64,000 nt of DNA from Microbulbifer agarilyticus S89 (lineage in GTDB: Bacteria; Pseudomonadota; Gammaproteobacteria; Pseudomonadales; Cellvibrionaceae), in NCBI RefSeq assembly GCF_000220505.1, contig NZ_AFPJ01000008.1, positions 1 to 64,000 of the forward strand. The letters are read 5' to 3'. A program made the position numbers and the translations under genes. The notes below the pieces were generated by a model, which was not told where the DNA came from, did not search any database, and was given only the letters and a program-made list of their open reading frames with translations. This document shows positions 41,193 through 50,244 of the stretch, in pieces; position 1 is the stretch's first letter, and each line of letters opens with the position of its first letter.

Positions 41193-42547
41193 ATCAACCC
41201 ATGACTCTGCTAGAGCAGCTGGTATCGCTGCTGGATCGGGAAATTGACGATGCGACCTTGGAACGGGCACAGCTGCATTTACTGGACTGGCTTGGTTGCA
41301 GTGTGTACGGCGCGCGCAGTGAACTGGCAGAAAAGCTTCAGGGCTATCTCGCAGAGTGGGGCGCTTCCGGCAAAAACTGGAATTTGAACGGCAGCGACAG
41401 TTGCTGGCAGGACGCGTTGCAGTTTCACGGTGCCCTTGGCAGTGTGTCCGAGATGGATGACCTGCACCGTACATCCACCCTGCACCCCGGGCCGGTAATT
41501 ATTCCTGCCGCATTGGCGGTTGCCGAAATGGTGGGGGCGAACCCTCGTAAGCTGCTGTCATCCATTGTGGTGGGCTATGAAGTGATGATCCGCATTGGCC
41601 GCGCGCTCGGCCGCGATCATTACGCGCTTTATCACAGCACCTCTACCTGTGGCAGCTTCGGTGCGGCGGCAGCTGCCGCACATCTGTTGGATCTTAATCA
41701 CGAGCAAACCGTGTGGGCCCTTGCGAATGCAGGTAGCCGTACCGGTGGCTTTTGGCAAATGCGCCATGAGGCGGTAGAGACCAAGCATCTGCACAACGCC
41801 GGCGCGGCACATGCCGGTGTACAGGCTGCGCTACTCGCTTCCAGCGAGCTGCGTGGGCCGGCCAGTCTGCTCGAGGGGACTCAGGGATTCTTTGCGGCAA
41901 CCTCCTCACAGGCCATGCCACTGGCAGTTATTGATCAGGCGTCAGAAGGATGGCTGCTGTTTCAGTGCAGCTTCAAACCGTGGCCGGCTTGCCGTCACAC
42001 CCACCCGACGATCGATGCCGTCAGAGCTCTGGGCGAAGTGTCAGCTGAAGACGTGCGCGAGTTGCATATCAGTACCTTCGGCGATGCATTGATGTTCTGC
42101 GACCGCAAACATCCAGAGTCACCGGCGCAGGCGCGCTTCAGTCTCCAGCACTGCGCTGCAGTGGCAATTCTGTTTGGCGCGCCGGCGATTGAGCACTTTG
42201 GCGAAGAAACTATTGCCCGCTCTGATGTGGCAGAGCTACGCGGCAAAGTCACCCTGCACGTGAGCGAGGCACATCAGCGCGCGTATCCCGCGCATTTTGG
42301 TGCGACGGTACGAGTGGTTCTGCAGGATGGCAGTGAATGGGAAATGGCGGCACCCGATGCCTGGGGAGACCCGGAATGGCCGCTCACAAGTGAAGATATT
42401 ATCGATAAGGCGCGCACGCTGTTCTCAGCTGCGGGCATTGGTCCGGCAACCACGGAAGATGTGTTGGAAGTAACGTTGAACCTGAGTGGACAGGGCGACC
42501 TGAATTCTCTGTTTACGGCCCTGCGTGGATTGGGAGAGCCCCGGTGA
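41189..42547 (+). CDS. MmgE/PrpD family protein 1
   Basis: A 452-residue protein of the MmgE/PrpD family (2-methylcitrate dehydratase, cis-aconitate decarboxylase, iminodisuccinate epimerase relatives). Family blocks are LDWLGCSVYGARSE, HGALGSVSEMDDLHRTSTLH (the family active-site region) and CSFKPWPACRHTHPTIDAV. The start was set at the GTG at 41189, which overlaps the stop of the small-subunit gene and has GGAAGGAG eight bases upstream. It probably acts on a branched hydroxy-dicarboxylate or its dehydrated form made by the hydratase. The exact reaction (dehydration, decarboxylation or epimerisation) cannot be read from the sequence. Confidence 0.8.
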   Translation: MNQPMTLLEQLVSLLDREIDDATLERAQLHLLDWLGCSVYGARSELAEKLQGYLAEWGASGKNWNLNGSDSCWQDALQFHGALGSVSEMDDLHRTSTLHPGPVIIPAALAVAEMVGANPRKLLSSIVVGYEVMIRIGRALGRDHYALYHSTSTCGSFGAAAAAAHLLDLNHEQTVWALANAGSRTGGFWQMRHEAVETKHLHNAGAAHAGVQAALLASSELRGPASLLEGTQGFFAATSSQAMPLAVIDQASEGWLLFQCSFKPWPACRHTHPTIDAVRALGEVSAEDVRELHISTFGDALMFCDRKHPESPAQARFSLQHCAAVAILFGAPAIEHFGEETIARSDVAELRGKVTLHVSEAHQRAYPAHFGATVRVVLQDGSEWEMAAPDAWGDPEWPLTSEDIIDKARTLFSAAGIGPATTEDVLEVTLNLSGQGDLNSLFTALRGLGEPR

Positions 42548-43938
42548 CCAGCTACGAGCAGCGGCTGGTGGAGCATGTTGCCGAGAGCCAGTTTGCAGAT
42601 CTGGATGCTGCGGCAATAGAAGCCTGCAAAACATTTTTGCTGGACTCCATTGGCGTTGGCATTAGCGGCTCAAGAATTCCCTATGCGGCACAGTTGCTTG
42701 AAACCGCTCAGGGATGGGGCTGCGCGGACGAGGGCAAGTCTGCAACGGTCTGGGGTACACGGGTTCACCTGCCTGTCATGCATGCGGCGATGGTCAACGC
42801 CTATCAAATCCACTGTCAGGAATTCGACTGTGTCCATGAAGAGGCGGTAGTGCATCCCATGGCGGTGATTCTCTCCGCGCTGATGGCAGAGGCAGAAGCG
42901 CGCAATGCCGATGGGCGGGCGCTGTTGTTATCGCTGGCGTTGGCGGTCGACGTGGCCACGGTACTCGGAATGAGTGCCGATAAACCCATGCGATTCTTCC
43001 GTCCGGGTACCGCCGGGTGCATTGGCGCAGCGGGGGGGATCGCGCGCTTGCGTGGCTACGATCGCGCGCAGATTCAGCAGGCGATGTCCATTGCCTACAG
43101 TCAGACCGGTGGCACCATGCAGGCGCATACCGAGGGTGTGGCTGTGTTGCCAATGCAAGTTGCGTTCAACGCACGCAATGCGATTACTGCGGCGGACATG
43201 GCCGGTTTCGGCTTGGTCGGACCGGCGAATTTTCTCAGTGGTGATTACGGTTACTTCTCCATTATGGAATCCGACGGAAACGCCCAGAGCGCCTTTGCAA
43301 AGTTAGGGCGTGAATGGCAAATCGGCCGGGTGAGCCACAAACCGTTTCCCACCGGTCGCGCTGCACACGGAACGCTCGATGCGCTAATGCAACTGCGTGG
43401 TGAGCATGGCTTTGCCGCAAATGATATTGAGTCTGTCCAGATAGAAGCACCGCCGCTGGTGCGACGCCTGGTGGATCGCCCGGCGCAGCCCGACATGAGC
43501 GTGAATTACGCCCGCTTGTGTATTGGTTATGTAGCCGCAACCTTGTTGCTGACCGGCGATGTCGGCGTGCAGGCATTTGATCGCGATGCGCTGGCAGATC
43601 CAGTGCGCCTGGCACTGGCACAGCGTGTACGCATGTGCCCCTCTGCGAGCGAGGATCCAAATGCACTGGCGCCGCAGACAGTAATCGTTTGCTTGAAAGA
43701 TGGCAGTGAATACCGGCGTGAGATGGCCAGCATCCTCGGCCACCCCGACAGTCCCTTGAGCCGCAAACGACAGCAGGAAAAGTTTGTTAACTGCCTGGCA
43801 TCTGCGCGCAATCCCGTGGATTCAGAACAGGCTGAACAAATCCTTGCCAAGATAGCGCAGCTGGATCAGCTGCAATCTATTACCCAATTGACCGCGCTGC
43901 TGACGCCCCAACAGCGGCCTGTTTCTGTAACCAGTTAA
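42544..43938 (+). CDS. MmgE/PrpD family protein 2
   Basis: A 464-residue paralogue, related but clearly divergent from the preceding protein. Family blocks: LDSIGVGISGSRIPYAAQLL, VNAYQIHCQEFDCVHEEAVVHP (active-site region), GRVSHKPFPTGRAAHGTLDA and GDYGYFSIMES. Its GTG start overlaps the preceding stop, so both proteins are co-translated. Two PrpD proteins side by side suggest a heteromer or two successive steps on stereoisomers. The substrate is unknown, inferred to be a substituted malate, itaconate or maleate. Confidence 0.8.
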   Translation: MTSYEQRLVEHVAESQFADLDAAAIEACKTFLLDSIGVGISGSRIPYAAQLLETAQGWGCADEGKSATVWGTRVHLPVMHAAMVNAYQIHCQEFDCVHEEAVVHPMAVILSALMAEAEARNADGRALLLSLALAVDVATVLGMSADKPMRFFRPGTAGCIGAAGGIARLRGYDRAQIQQAMSIAYSQTGGTMQAHTEGVAVLPMQVAFNARNAITAADMAGFGLVGPANFLSGDYGYFSIMESDGNAQSAFAKLGREWQIGRVSHKPFPTGRAAHGTLDALMQLRGEHGFAANDIESVQIEAPPLVRRLVDRPAQPDMSVNYARLCIGYVAATLLLTGDVGVQAFDRDALADPVRLALAQRVRMCPSASEDPNALAPQTVIVCLKDGSEYRREMASILGHPDSPLSRKRQQEKFVNCLASARNPVDSEQAEQILAKIAQLDQLQSITQLTALLTPQQRPVSVTS

Positions 43939-43940
43939 AG

Positions 43941-43974
43941 CCAGTAACTAGTAAAAGCCAGTAATTAGTAAAAG
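43941..43974 (+). repeat. Two 17-bp tandem repeats between prpD-like and ligase genes
   Basis: CCAGTAACTAGTAAAAG (43941-43957) and CCAGTAATTAGTAAAAG (43958-43974) differ at one base. They stand directly before the ribosome site of the ligase gene and may alter its translation or simply be a slippage product. Confidence 0.6.
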
Positions 43975-43990
43975 AGAGTGCAAACCAGTT

Positions 43991-45391
43991 ATGCCTTACC
44001 CAAGCTATTTTGAAAGCTTTGATGTCCAGCAGGCGCTTGCGGATTACCCACTGGGGGATGCCTTTCTAGAGCGTTATCAGGGAATGACGCGCGAACAACT
44101 ACGCGAGCTGCAGAACCAGCGCTTCCTAAAGTTGATGGCACGTGGCTGGGAAATTCCGTTTTACCAGCGCCTGTGGGGCGATGCGGGTATAAAACGAGAG
44201 GATATTCAGAGCCTCGACGATATTGAAAAACTGCCGGTCTTTTCCAAGTCCGACATTATGCAAAGTGTCGAGAAGTTTCCGCCGATCGGCGATTTCAGCG
44301 GGCTAGAAGGGCTGGCCCCGGAGGAGCGTCCGCCAGTGGTTTTCCATACCACCAGCGGCACCACCGGCAGACCCCAGCCAATTATTTTCGGGCCGCGCGG
44401 GCGCGAGATCCAGGCCATGTTGGTGGCGCGCTCCTACCGCTTTATGGGACTAAAGCCCGGCGCTACTGTGCAGTCCACCTATGGGCACGGGATGATTAAC
44501 GGCGGCCACTATATCCGTGAAGCGGTAACCCGTTATACCAATGCACTGTTTCTCTCTTCCGGCACCGGCCTGGAAACCCGCTCTGCCCAGCAGGTGCAGT
44601 TGATGCAGGACTTTGGCGTCAACGTGCTGGTTGGGTTTGCCGATTACATCAAAAAGCTCGCCAGCGTGGCGGAAGAGCAGGGGATTCAGCCGGGCAAAGA
44701 TATACCGGTGGATATGATTATCGGGCACCTCGGGCAGGAGACGCGCGCAGCGCTGAGCGAAGCTTGGGGTGGTGCGAAACTGTACGACTGGTACGGCGTT
44801 GCCGATACCGGCTGTGTTGCCGCCGAGGGACCGGACCAGAATGGCCTATACGTTTGGGAAGATGCTCAGTACCTGGAGCTGCTGGACGTGGATAGCGATC
44901 AGCCGGTAACACCGGGTGACACGGGCAACATGGTAGTGACCTGCCTGTACAAGGACGATATCTATCCGGTGATTCGCTTTAATACCTGTGATATCACCTC
45001 GGAAATCGTCGGTGAAAACCCGTTCCAGCTGCCGTTCCGCCGTATCCGTGGATTCCTCGGGCGCTCCGACAACATGGTCAAGCTGCGCGGCATCAACGTT
45101 TATCCGCACGGTATCGGTGGCATGCTGGCAGAGCTGTCGAGCTTTACCGGTGAATACGTCTGCATTGCCGAGCGCGATGATAGCGGGCGGGAAACGTTGA
45201 CGGTGATGGTGGAAGTCTCCGACACGGTCGCAGGGCACCCGGCAATTGCCGAACAGTGTGCTGCCTTGTTGAAGCTCAAGCTCGGCCTGGAAGTGGGCGT
45301 TGAGATAGTGTCCGCAGGAGAAACCGCGCGTTGGACCGAGATTGACCGCCGGCAGAAGCCCCTGCGTTTACTTGATCGCCGGTTTGGGTAA
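43991..45391 (+). CDS. PaaK-like AMP-forming acyl-CoA ligase
   Basis: A 466-residue protein of the phenylacetate-CoA ligase branch of the ANL superfamily. The P-loop-like motif is HTTSGTTGRP, the A5-type motif YDWYGVADTGCVAAEGP, and the hinge and C-terminal domain begin around RIRGFLGRSDNMVKLRGINV. It activates a carboxylic acid with ATP and CoA. Although of PaaK type, no phenylacetate genes are nearby; in this operon it would activate a carboxylic acid formed by the hydratase/PrpD steps, or a propionate-bearing pyrrole fragment. Length is normal. Confidence 0.85.
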   Translation: MPYPSYFESFDVQQALADYPLGDAFLERYQGMTREQLRELQNQRFLKLMARGWEIPFYQRLWGDAGIKREDIQSLDDIEKLPVFSKSDIMQSVEKFPPIGDFSGLEGLAPEERPPVVFHTTSGTTGRPQPIIFGPRGREIQAMLVARSYRFMGLKPGATVQSTYGHGMINGGHYIREAVTRYTNALFLSSGTGLETRSAQQVQLMQDFGVNVLVGFADYIKKLASVAEEQGIQPGKDIPVDMIIGHLGQETRAALSEAWGGAKLYDWYGVADTGCVAAEGPDQNGLYVWEDAQYLELLDVDSDQPVTPGDTGNMVVTCLYKDDIYPVIRFNTCDITSEIVGENPFQLPFRRIRGFLGRSDNMVKLRGINVYPHGIGGMLAELSSFTGEYVCIAERDDSGRETLTVMVEVSDTVAGHPAIAEQCAALLKLKLGLEVGVEIVSAGETARWTEIDRRQKPLRLLDRRFG

Positions 45392-45422
45392 CTCTGTGCG
45401 TATTCTTTTCTGGAAAAAAGCC

Positions 45423-46799
45423 ATGTCCCGTAAGCAACATCGTGCAATCAGTGATGAAATTCTTGCCAAGGATGCAACCGCACTGGCGGCGTGTCTGCAG
45501 CGCGGAGACCTGAGTAGCCAGGCGCTCACCGCGCGCACGCTCGCGGCCATTGCCGACAGCCAGCAGGGCATCAATGCCTTCCTGCATATTGATCGCGAGG
45601 GTGCCATGAATGCCGCGCGCGAGGCGGATGTGCGTAGGCGTATGGGCAAGCCCTTATCGATCTTTGACGGGCTGACCTGTGCGGTGAAAGACAATATCGA
45701 TGTTGCGGGTATGCCCACCTCCAATGGCCTCGGTTATGGCGATACGGCACCGCTGGCACGGGAAGATGCCCCGGTAGTGGCGCGACTGCGTGCGGCCGGC
45801 GTGATTATTCTCGGCAAACTGAATATGCATGAGGTTGCGCTGGGTGCGACCAACGACAACCCGCACTGGGGCCGCTGTGAAAACCCGTTGCGGGCCGGCT
45901 ATACCCCGGGTGGCTCCAGTGGCGGCTCGGGCGCTGCAGTAGCGGCAGGCCTGTGTGCTTTCGCCCTCGGTACCGACACCATGGGGTCGGTGCGCATCCC
46001 GGCAAGCTACTGCGGCGTCGCCGGCCTTAAACCCGGCCGCGAGAGCCTGACAACGGCAGGGGTTACCCGTTTGTGCCGGCAACTGGATACCGTGGGCCCG
46101 CTGGCGAGGTCGGCACGGGATCTGCGCGAACTGTGGCCGATCCTGAATGGCACCGCGAATAATCAGGTACCGCCAGCGCGCAGAACCGATTTAGGCAGTG
46201 TGCGCTGGGCGGTGCTGGAAGACTGCGCAGGGGTTGGCGTAGAGGAGGGGATCAGCGAAGCTTTTCGCGATCTGGCCAAACGCCTGCCGGGCGCCGGGCA
46301 TGTGCCGTTAAACTTTTCCGCCATCGATTTTTCCGCGATTCGCCGTGCAGGGCTTTTGTTGTGCGAGGCGGAAGCGAACGTCACCTTTTCTGCCGAACGC
46401 CAGCGGCAGCCGCAATTGTTTTCTGAGCAGCTGCGCGGGCTCATGCAGTGGGGTGCAGAACGCTCTGCGCCGGAACTGGTGCAGGCCTCGGACAAGGTGC
46501 AAGCGGCCGGAGACTGGCTGCGACAGCAATTACAGAATGTCGATTTTCTGTTGACCCCCACCGCGCCGCAAACGGCGTTTCCGTTTGAGCAGGCCGTACC
46601 GGTCAACCAGGCGAACCTGACCAGTGTGGCAAATATGGCGGGGTTACCGGCAATCAGCATCCCGCTCGGGGACTCCGCAGAAGGCTTGCCGTTTGGCCTG
46701 CAGGTAATTGGCGCTGCTGGATCGGAAGTTGCGCTGCTGGCAATCTCCGTGGCGTTGCAGGAGTGGCTGGCGGAACACGATCTGGCGGTTACCGCATGA
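45423..46799 (+). CDS. Amidase signature (AS) family amidohydrolase
   Basis: A 458-residue protein with the Ser-cisSer-Lys triad of the amidase signature family: Lys89 in AVKDNIDVAG, the Gly/Ser loop GGSSGGSGAAVAAG (cis-Ser about 165) and Ser189 in GTDTMGSVRIPAS. Such enzymes cleave carboxamides to acid and ammonia. The ATG at 45423 was chosen; an upstream GTG at 45396 is possible. It sits between the CoA ligase and the enoyl-CoA hydratase in the same operon. A maleamate-type half amide, formed when a maleimide ring is opened, would suit the neighbouring LeuCD-type hydratase; this substrate is inferred. Confidence 0.85.
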   Translation: MSRKQHRAISDEILAKDATALAACLQRGDLSSQALTARTLAAIADSQQGINAFLHIDREGAMNAAREADVRRRMGKPLSIFDGLTCAVKDNIDVAGMPTSNGLGYGDTAPLAREDAPVVARLRAAGVIILGKLNMHEVALGATNDNPHWGRCENPLRAGYTPGGSSGGSGAAVAAGLCAFALGTDTMGSVRIPASYCGVAGLKPGRESLTTAGVTRLCRQLDTVGPLARSARDLRELWPILNGTANNQVPPARRTDLGSVRWAVLEDCAGVGVEEGISEAFRDLAKRLPGAGHVPLNFSAIDFSAIRRAGLLLCEAEANVTFSAERQRQPQLFSEQLRGLMQWGAERSAPELVQASDKVQAAGDWLRQQLQNVDFLLTPTAPQTAFPFEQAVPVNQANLTSVANMAGLPAISIPLGDSAEGLPFGLQVIGAAGSEVALLAISVALQEWLAEHDLAVTA

Positions 46800-46825
46800 A
46801 TCTGCTGAGAAGCAAGAGAGAAAGT

Positions 46826-47680
46826 ATGACAAGTGAAGTAACTGCGCAACAAAGCGAAGGAAATACCACCGGCACGCCGCGCGTTGAAATGCGGTTGGAT
46901 GACGGACTGGCCCGCATCACGCTGGTAAACCCAGACCAGCGCAATGCCATGACGGTGGCGATGTGGCAGCAGCTCGCCAGTGTGCTTGATCAAGTTGAGC
47001 AGAATAACCAGGTTCGCGCGGTATTGATCAGCGGGGCGGGCTCCCGGGCTTTTTGTGCGGGTGCCAATATCGCCGAGCTGTCGCAGGCGATGTCAGATCC
47101 AGCGGTGATGCGCCAGCAGAATGCCCTGATCCAGGAAGTACAGCTGAAATTGCAGCGTCTGAGCCGGCCGACAATCGCGCTGGTTCGCGGTGCCTGTTAT
47201 GGCGGTGGCTGTGGCCTGGCCTTGGCCTGTGACCTGCGTATTGGCGATACTGCGGCAACCTTTGCCATTACTCCGGCCAAGCTCGGCATCCTGTATAGCA
47301 TTGAAGATACCCGCCGCTTGGTACGTGCGGTGGGTGACGGCAATGCGCGCGAGATGCTGCTTACCGGGTTGCCCGTAGACGCGGCCCGTGCGCTGCAGAT
47401 AGGTCTGGTACAGCATGTAGCAGAAGGGGATGCGCTGGAGGAAAAGGCGCGAGGGCTAGCGCGGGCGCTAATCGAGAATTCCCAGTATTCCGTGCGCTGG
47501 ACCAAGGCCACGCTGGGTTATCTTGCTGGAGGCTCTGGTGGTGAGCCGGAGGAAGGCACAGAGGGTGCCGATGCGCTTAAGCGTGCATTCGACGACGCTT
47601 TTTCCGGAAACGACTTTGCGGAAGGTTGCGCCGCATTTTTGGCTCGACGCAAAGCCGATTTTCGCTGGCCTCAGAAGTGA
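46826..47680 (+). CDS. Enoyl-CoA hydratase/isomerase family protein
   Basis: A crotonase-fold protein of about 284 residues. The oxyanion-hole segments are GAGSRAFCAGANIAELSQ and GACYGGGCGLALACDLRIG; the second catalytic Glu position is in AKLGILYSIEDTRRLVRAVG. The ATG at 46826 has a GAGAG site; an in-frame ATG at 46796 overlapping the amidase stop is the alternative. As the last gene of the long plus-strand operon, it would hydrate, isomerise or hydrolyse the CoA thioester made by the ligase. The specific reaction is not deducible. Confidence 0.8.
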   Translation: MTSEVTAQQSEGNTTGTPRVEMRLDDGLARITLVNPDQRNAMTVAMWQQLASVLDQVEQNNQVRAVLISGAGSRAFCAGANIAELSQAMSDPAVMRQQNALIQEVQLKLQRLSRPTIALVRGACYGGGCGLALACDLRIGDTAATFAITPAKLGILYSIEDTRRLVRAVGDGNAREMLLTGLPVDAARALQIGLVQHVAEGDALEEKARGLARALIENSQYSVRWTKATLGYLAGGSGGEPEEGTEGADALKRAFDDAFSGNDFAEGCAAFLARRKADFRWPQK

Positions 47681-47723
47681 TAAGGGGAGTAATAAGAGGA
47701 ACAATAAAAGGAGTATTAAATAC

Positions 47724-48119
47724 TCAGCTGTTAGCCAGTTCCTCGATAAGCTCATCCAGTTCGGTGGTCGCGCTGACCGCTTCTTCTCTCGCCTGCTGAC
47801 GCGCACTTTTATCTTCGTCGAACTGTTCCATTTCCTGCTGGATCACACGCAGAATTCTGGCGATAAAATCCTGATGCCACAGGCCGCGAGCCTGCGCGGC
47901 ATCGGAGTCCGGCGTGTAACCCTCAATGGACTCGCGACTAAGCAGGCCGCGCTCTTCGAGCAGGCGCTCCAGGGTGTCCATACGCTCGCGCGTCACCGCC
48001 AGCTCTCCGGCAACCGCCATCAGAATAGACAGCAGGCGATCGGTATCCGAATCCTTGAAATATGTCGGGCGCTTGCCGCGGGCTTTGTTGCCCGCCATGG
48101 TGATCGGATCTAGCGTCAT
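47724..48119 (-). CDS. Small helical protein of unknown function
   Basis: A 131-residue, highly charged, coiled-coil-like protein (VTRERMDTLERLLEERGLLS; VIQQEMEQFDEDKSARQQAR). No motif is recognised. It begins 36 bases after the methyltransferase stop on the same strand and is probably co-expressed, perhaps as a partner subunit. It faces the end of the long plus-strand operon. Confidence 0.55.
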   Translation of the reverse strand: MTLDPITMAGNKARGKRPTYFKDSDTDRLLSILMAVAGELAVTRERMDTLERLLEERGLLSRESIEGYTPDSDAAQARGLWHQDFIARILRVIQQEMEQFDEDKSARQQAREEAVSATTELDELIEELANS

Positions 48120-48155
48120 GCCCTTACTCCGGATTTCCGTTGATATACATTTCGA

Positions 48156-49344
48156 CTACTTGCTCGCGATGTACGCGTGCCAGGCTGGTTTGCGGCCATA
48201 GTCTTCGGTATCACTTTCTGCTTTTGCCGCACTCGGGAACAGCTCTTCATCAACCACCGCGTACAGCCCCAGCGTGGCAATATTTTCCCGCGCGAATCCC
48301 GCCTGTTCGATAGCCTCGAACAGGTCCATATCATGCAGGGTGCCCCAGAAGGGCTCGTTGTTATTGCGGGTATCCCAGTCGCGCATGAACTGCTCGTAGG
48401 GAGGCATGTCCGGAGTGAACTGTGGTTGCTCGATGTGCACCACTTTGCCGCCATTGGCCAGCAATCGGTGGGTCTCCGCCAGAATGCGCGGTAGCGCGCG
48501 GCTCGAGGTCTCATGCAGGAACATGCAGGTAATGATCAGATCAAAGCTACCGTCTTCCGCTTCGATCGCTTCAGCGTTTTCCTGACGGAACAAGATGTTG
48601 TTTACGCCGAGGGATTTGGCTCGTGCATTGGCATAGCGTAGCATCGGCGCGGCCACATCAATGGCGACGATTTCGGTATCCGGGAATGCCTGCGCCAGCG
48701 GCACAATGTTGTGTCCAACGGTACAGCCGATATCGAGAATACGCCGTGGGCGGAAACCTTTTTCTGCCTGTTCCCGCAGCCATTCCACCAGTGCCTGGCC
48801 GCCGCCATCGCTGTAGCGACCCAGCATGCCAGCAGTGGTCACGAAAATACCGCTGTCGTAGTTGGCTCCGGCTGCGATGTCATCTTCGCAATACTCGGTG
48901 TGGTAGCCGCCCGGCATACAGTGAATATCCACGGCGCTGATGTAGCGGGGTACTTTGACCTCAGGATTTAATTGCAGCGATTGGCTGTCTTTATTCAGCG
49001 TGCGGGCCTGATCAATTAAGGCCGGCAGCTGGCGGAACACCATAGCGCGGCTGTTTTGCTGGCGCATTTCCATGGTGTTGCGGCGCAACGAACTCCAGAA
49101 TTGATACAGCGGTTCGCGCTTGAGTAGTTCACCCACTTCACGTCGCGTGGTCGGTACCGCACCTTGCTCTACCCGATGATCATAGGCTTTGCGTACACCT
49201 GGCAGTACCTGCGAGGCGAGGTGAATATTGAGGTTCGTAAGAAAATTGAACCGGGCTACTTCATCGTGGTTTGCTTTCGGAAACACACCATGGCGCCCGA
49301 CTGCGTTCCACGCCGGCGGTGCCTGTCGAGCTGCGTCGGCCATT
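48156..49344 (-). CDS. Class I SAM-dependent methyltransferase with extra N-terminal domain
   Basis: About 395 residues. The C-terminal half is a Rossmann methyltransferase: motif I ILDIGCTVGHNIVPLAQAFP, the acidic residue after VAIDVAAPM, and motif IV FDLIITCMFLHE. The N-terminal 150 residues (NFLTNLNIHLASQVLPGVRK) form a helical domain I do not recognise. The ATG at 49344 has GCGGAG seven bases upstream and was preferred over starts at 49397 (ATG) and 49409 (TTG), which lack a ribosome site. An Fnr-type half-conserved palindrome lies about 60 bases upstream. The substrate is unknown; a tetrapyrrole or pyrrole carboxylate is possible by context. Confidence 0.8.
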
Positions 49345-49402
49345 GGGAACTCCGCAATTTGCGAGGATTTCCGATAGTCTAGCGGCGCCCGAGGCATTGC
49401 CC

Positions 49403-49416
49403 ATGACAATTATCAA
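49403..49416. promoter_or_regulatory. Fnr/Crp-type box upstream of the methyltransferase
   Basis: ATGAC-AATT-ATCAA matches TTGAT-N4-ATCAA at eight of ten positions. It stands between the methyltransferase gene and the Crp/Fnr-family regulator gene, 59 bases before the chosen methyltransferase start. Confidence 0.4.
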
Positions 49417-49482
49417 CTTGTGTAGGTTGCACAGCGAACGCCTCGAAGGCGCCCGCTTTTTGCATCGATCGGTAGGCGGGAA

Positions 49483-50172
49483 TTAGTGAACGCTGGCGAG
49501 TTCTTCCAGGATGGCGTGATCTAGAATGCGAATGCGGTGGGCGCTCACGATTTCGATGAGCTTCATGGACTTGAGGCGGGCAAAGGCGCGGCTAACAGTT
49601 TCGATGGTCAAGCCGAGATAGTCGGCGATATCCTGACGGCTCATAATCAATTCGATATCAGCGTTTTGCGTGCCGCACTGGCGTCGCCGGATCTGCGCCA
49701 GCAAAAAGCACAGGCGCTCGTGGGCCTTTTTTTGTCCTAGCGCGAACAGCTGATCGAGGGTTTGTGCCAATACGTTGCCGCCGATCTGACGGGCATTGGC
49801 CTTCAGCGTGGAGGATTGGTCCACCAGTGCGAGAAACTCGCGGCGGACAAAGGACTGCAATTCCGTTTCGCGCAGGGAGACCACGCTGTACTCGTATTCT
49901 TCCGTATTGGTAAAGCCGATATAGTCCCCGGAGTAGGCAAAGGCGATGACCTGCCTGCGACCCGAGCGGGAAAGACGCTCAATCATGAGGGTGCCGGAGA
50001 CCACCACGTATACATTTTGCGCAGTGCTGTGCTGCTTGATCAGCTGCTCGCCGGCAGAGAGACGCCGGCGCTGACATATGGCGGTGAGGTCCGCGAGTTC
50101 CTCGTTACCAAGGCCGCGGAATAGTCTGGAATGGAAAAACGTTTCCGGCGGTTTCAATGCGGGACTAGGCAC
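49483..50172 (-). CDS. Crp/Fnr-family transcription regulator
   Basis: A 229-residue protein with an N-terminal cyclic-nucleotide-binding-type beta roll (about 12-130), a dimer helix and a C-terminal winged helix. The recognition helix reads YLGLTIETVSRAFARLK, with the E-x-x-S-R triad that in Fnr contacts TTGAT. Only one Cys (AICQRRR) lies in the sensory domain, so an Fnr-type 4Fe-4S cluster is unlikely; the signal may be another ligand, redox state or heme. It is placed between the methyltransferase and the CoA transferase genes, all on the minus strand. Two Fnr-like boxes in the cluster (49403, 55784) are plausible targets. It does not obviously match the AT-rich regulon operator. Confidence 0.85.
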   Translation of the reverse strand: MPSPALKPPETFFHSRLFRGLGNEELADLTAICQRRRLSAGEQLIKQHSTAQNVYVVVSGTLMIERLSRSGRRQVIAFAYSGDYIGFTNTEEYEYSVVSLRETELQSFVRREFLALVDQSSTLKANARQIGGNVLAQTLDQLFALGQKKAHERLCFLLAQIRRRQCGTQNADIELIMSRQDIADYLGLTIETVSRAFARLKSMKLIEIVSAHRIRILDHAILEELASVH

Positions 50173-50244
50173 CGTGATCCTTCCTGATAATTCTTATTCC
50201 AGCAGCCTAAACCCAACAAGCGTGCCTGTCTACGTCCGCAGGGG

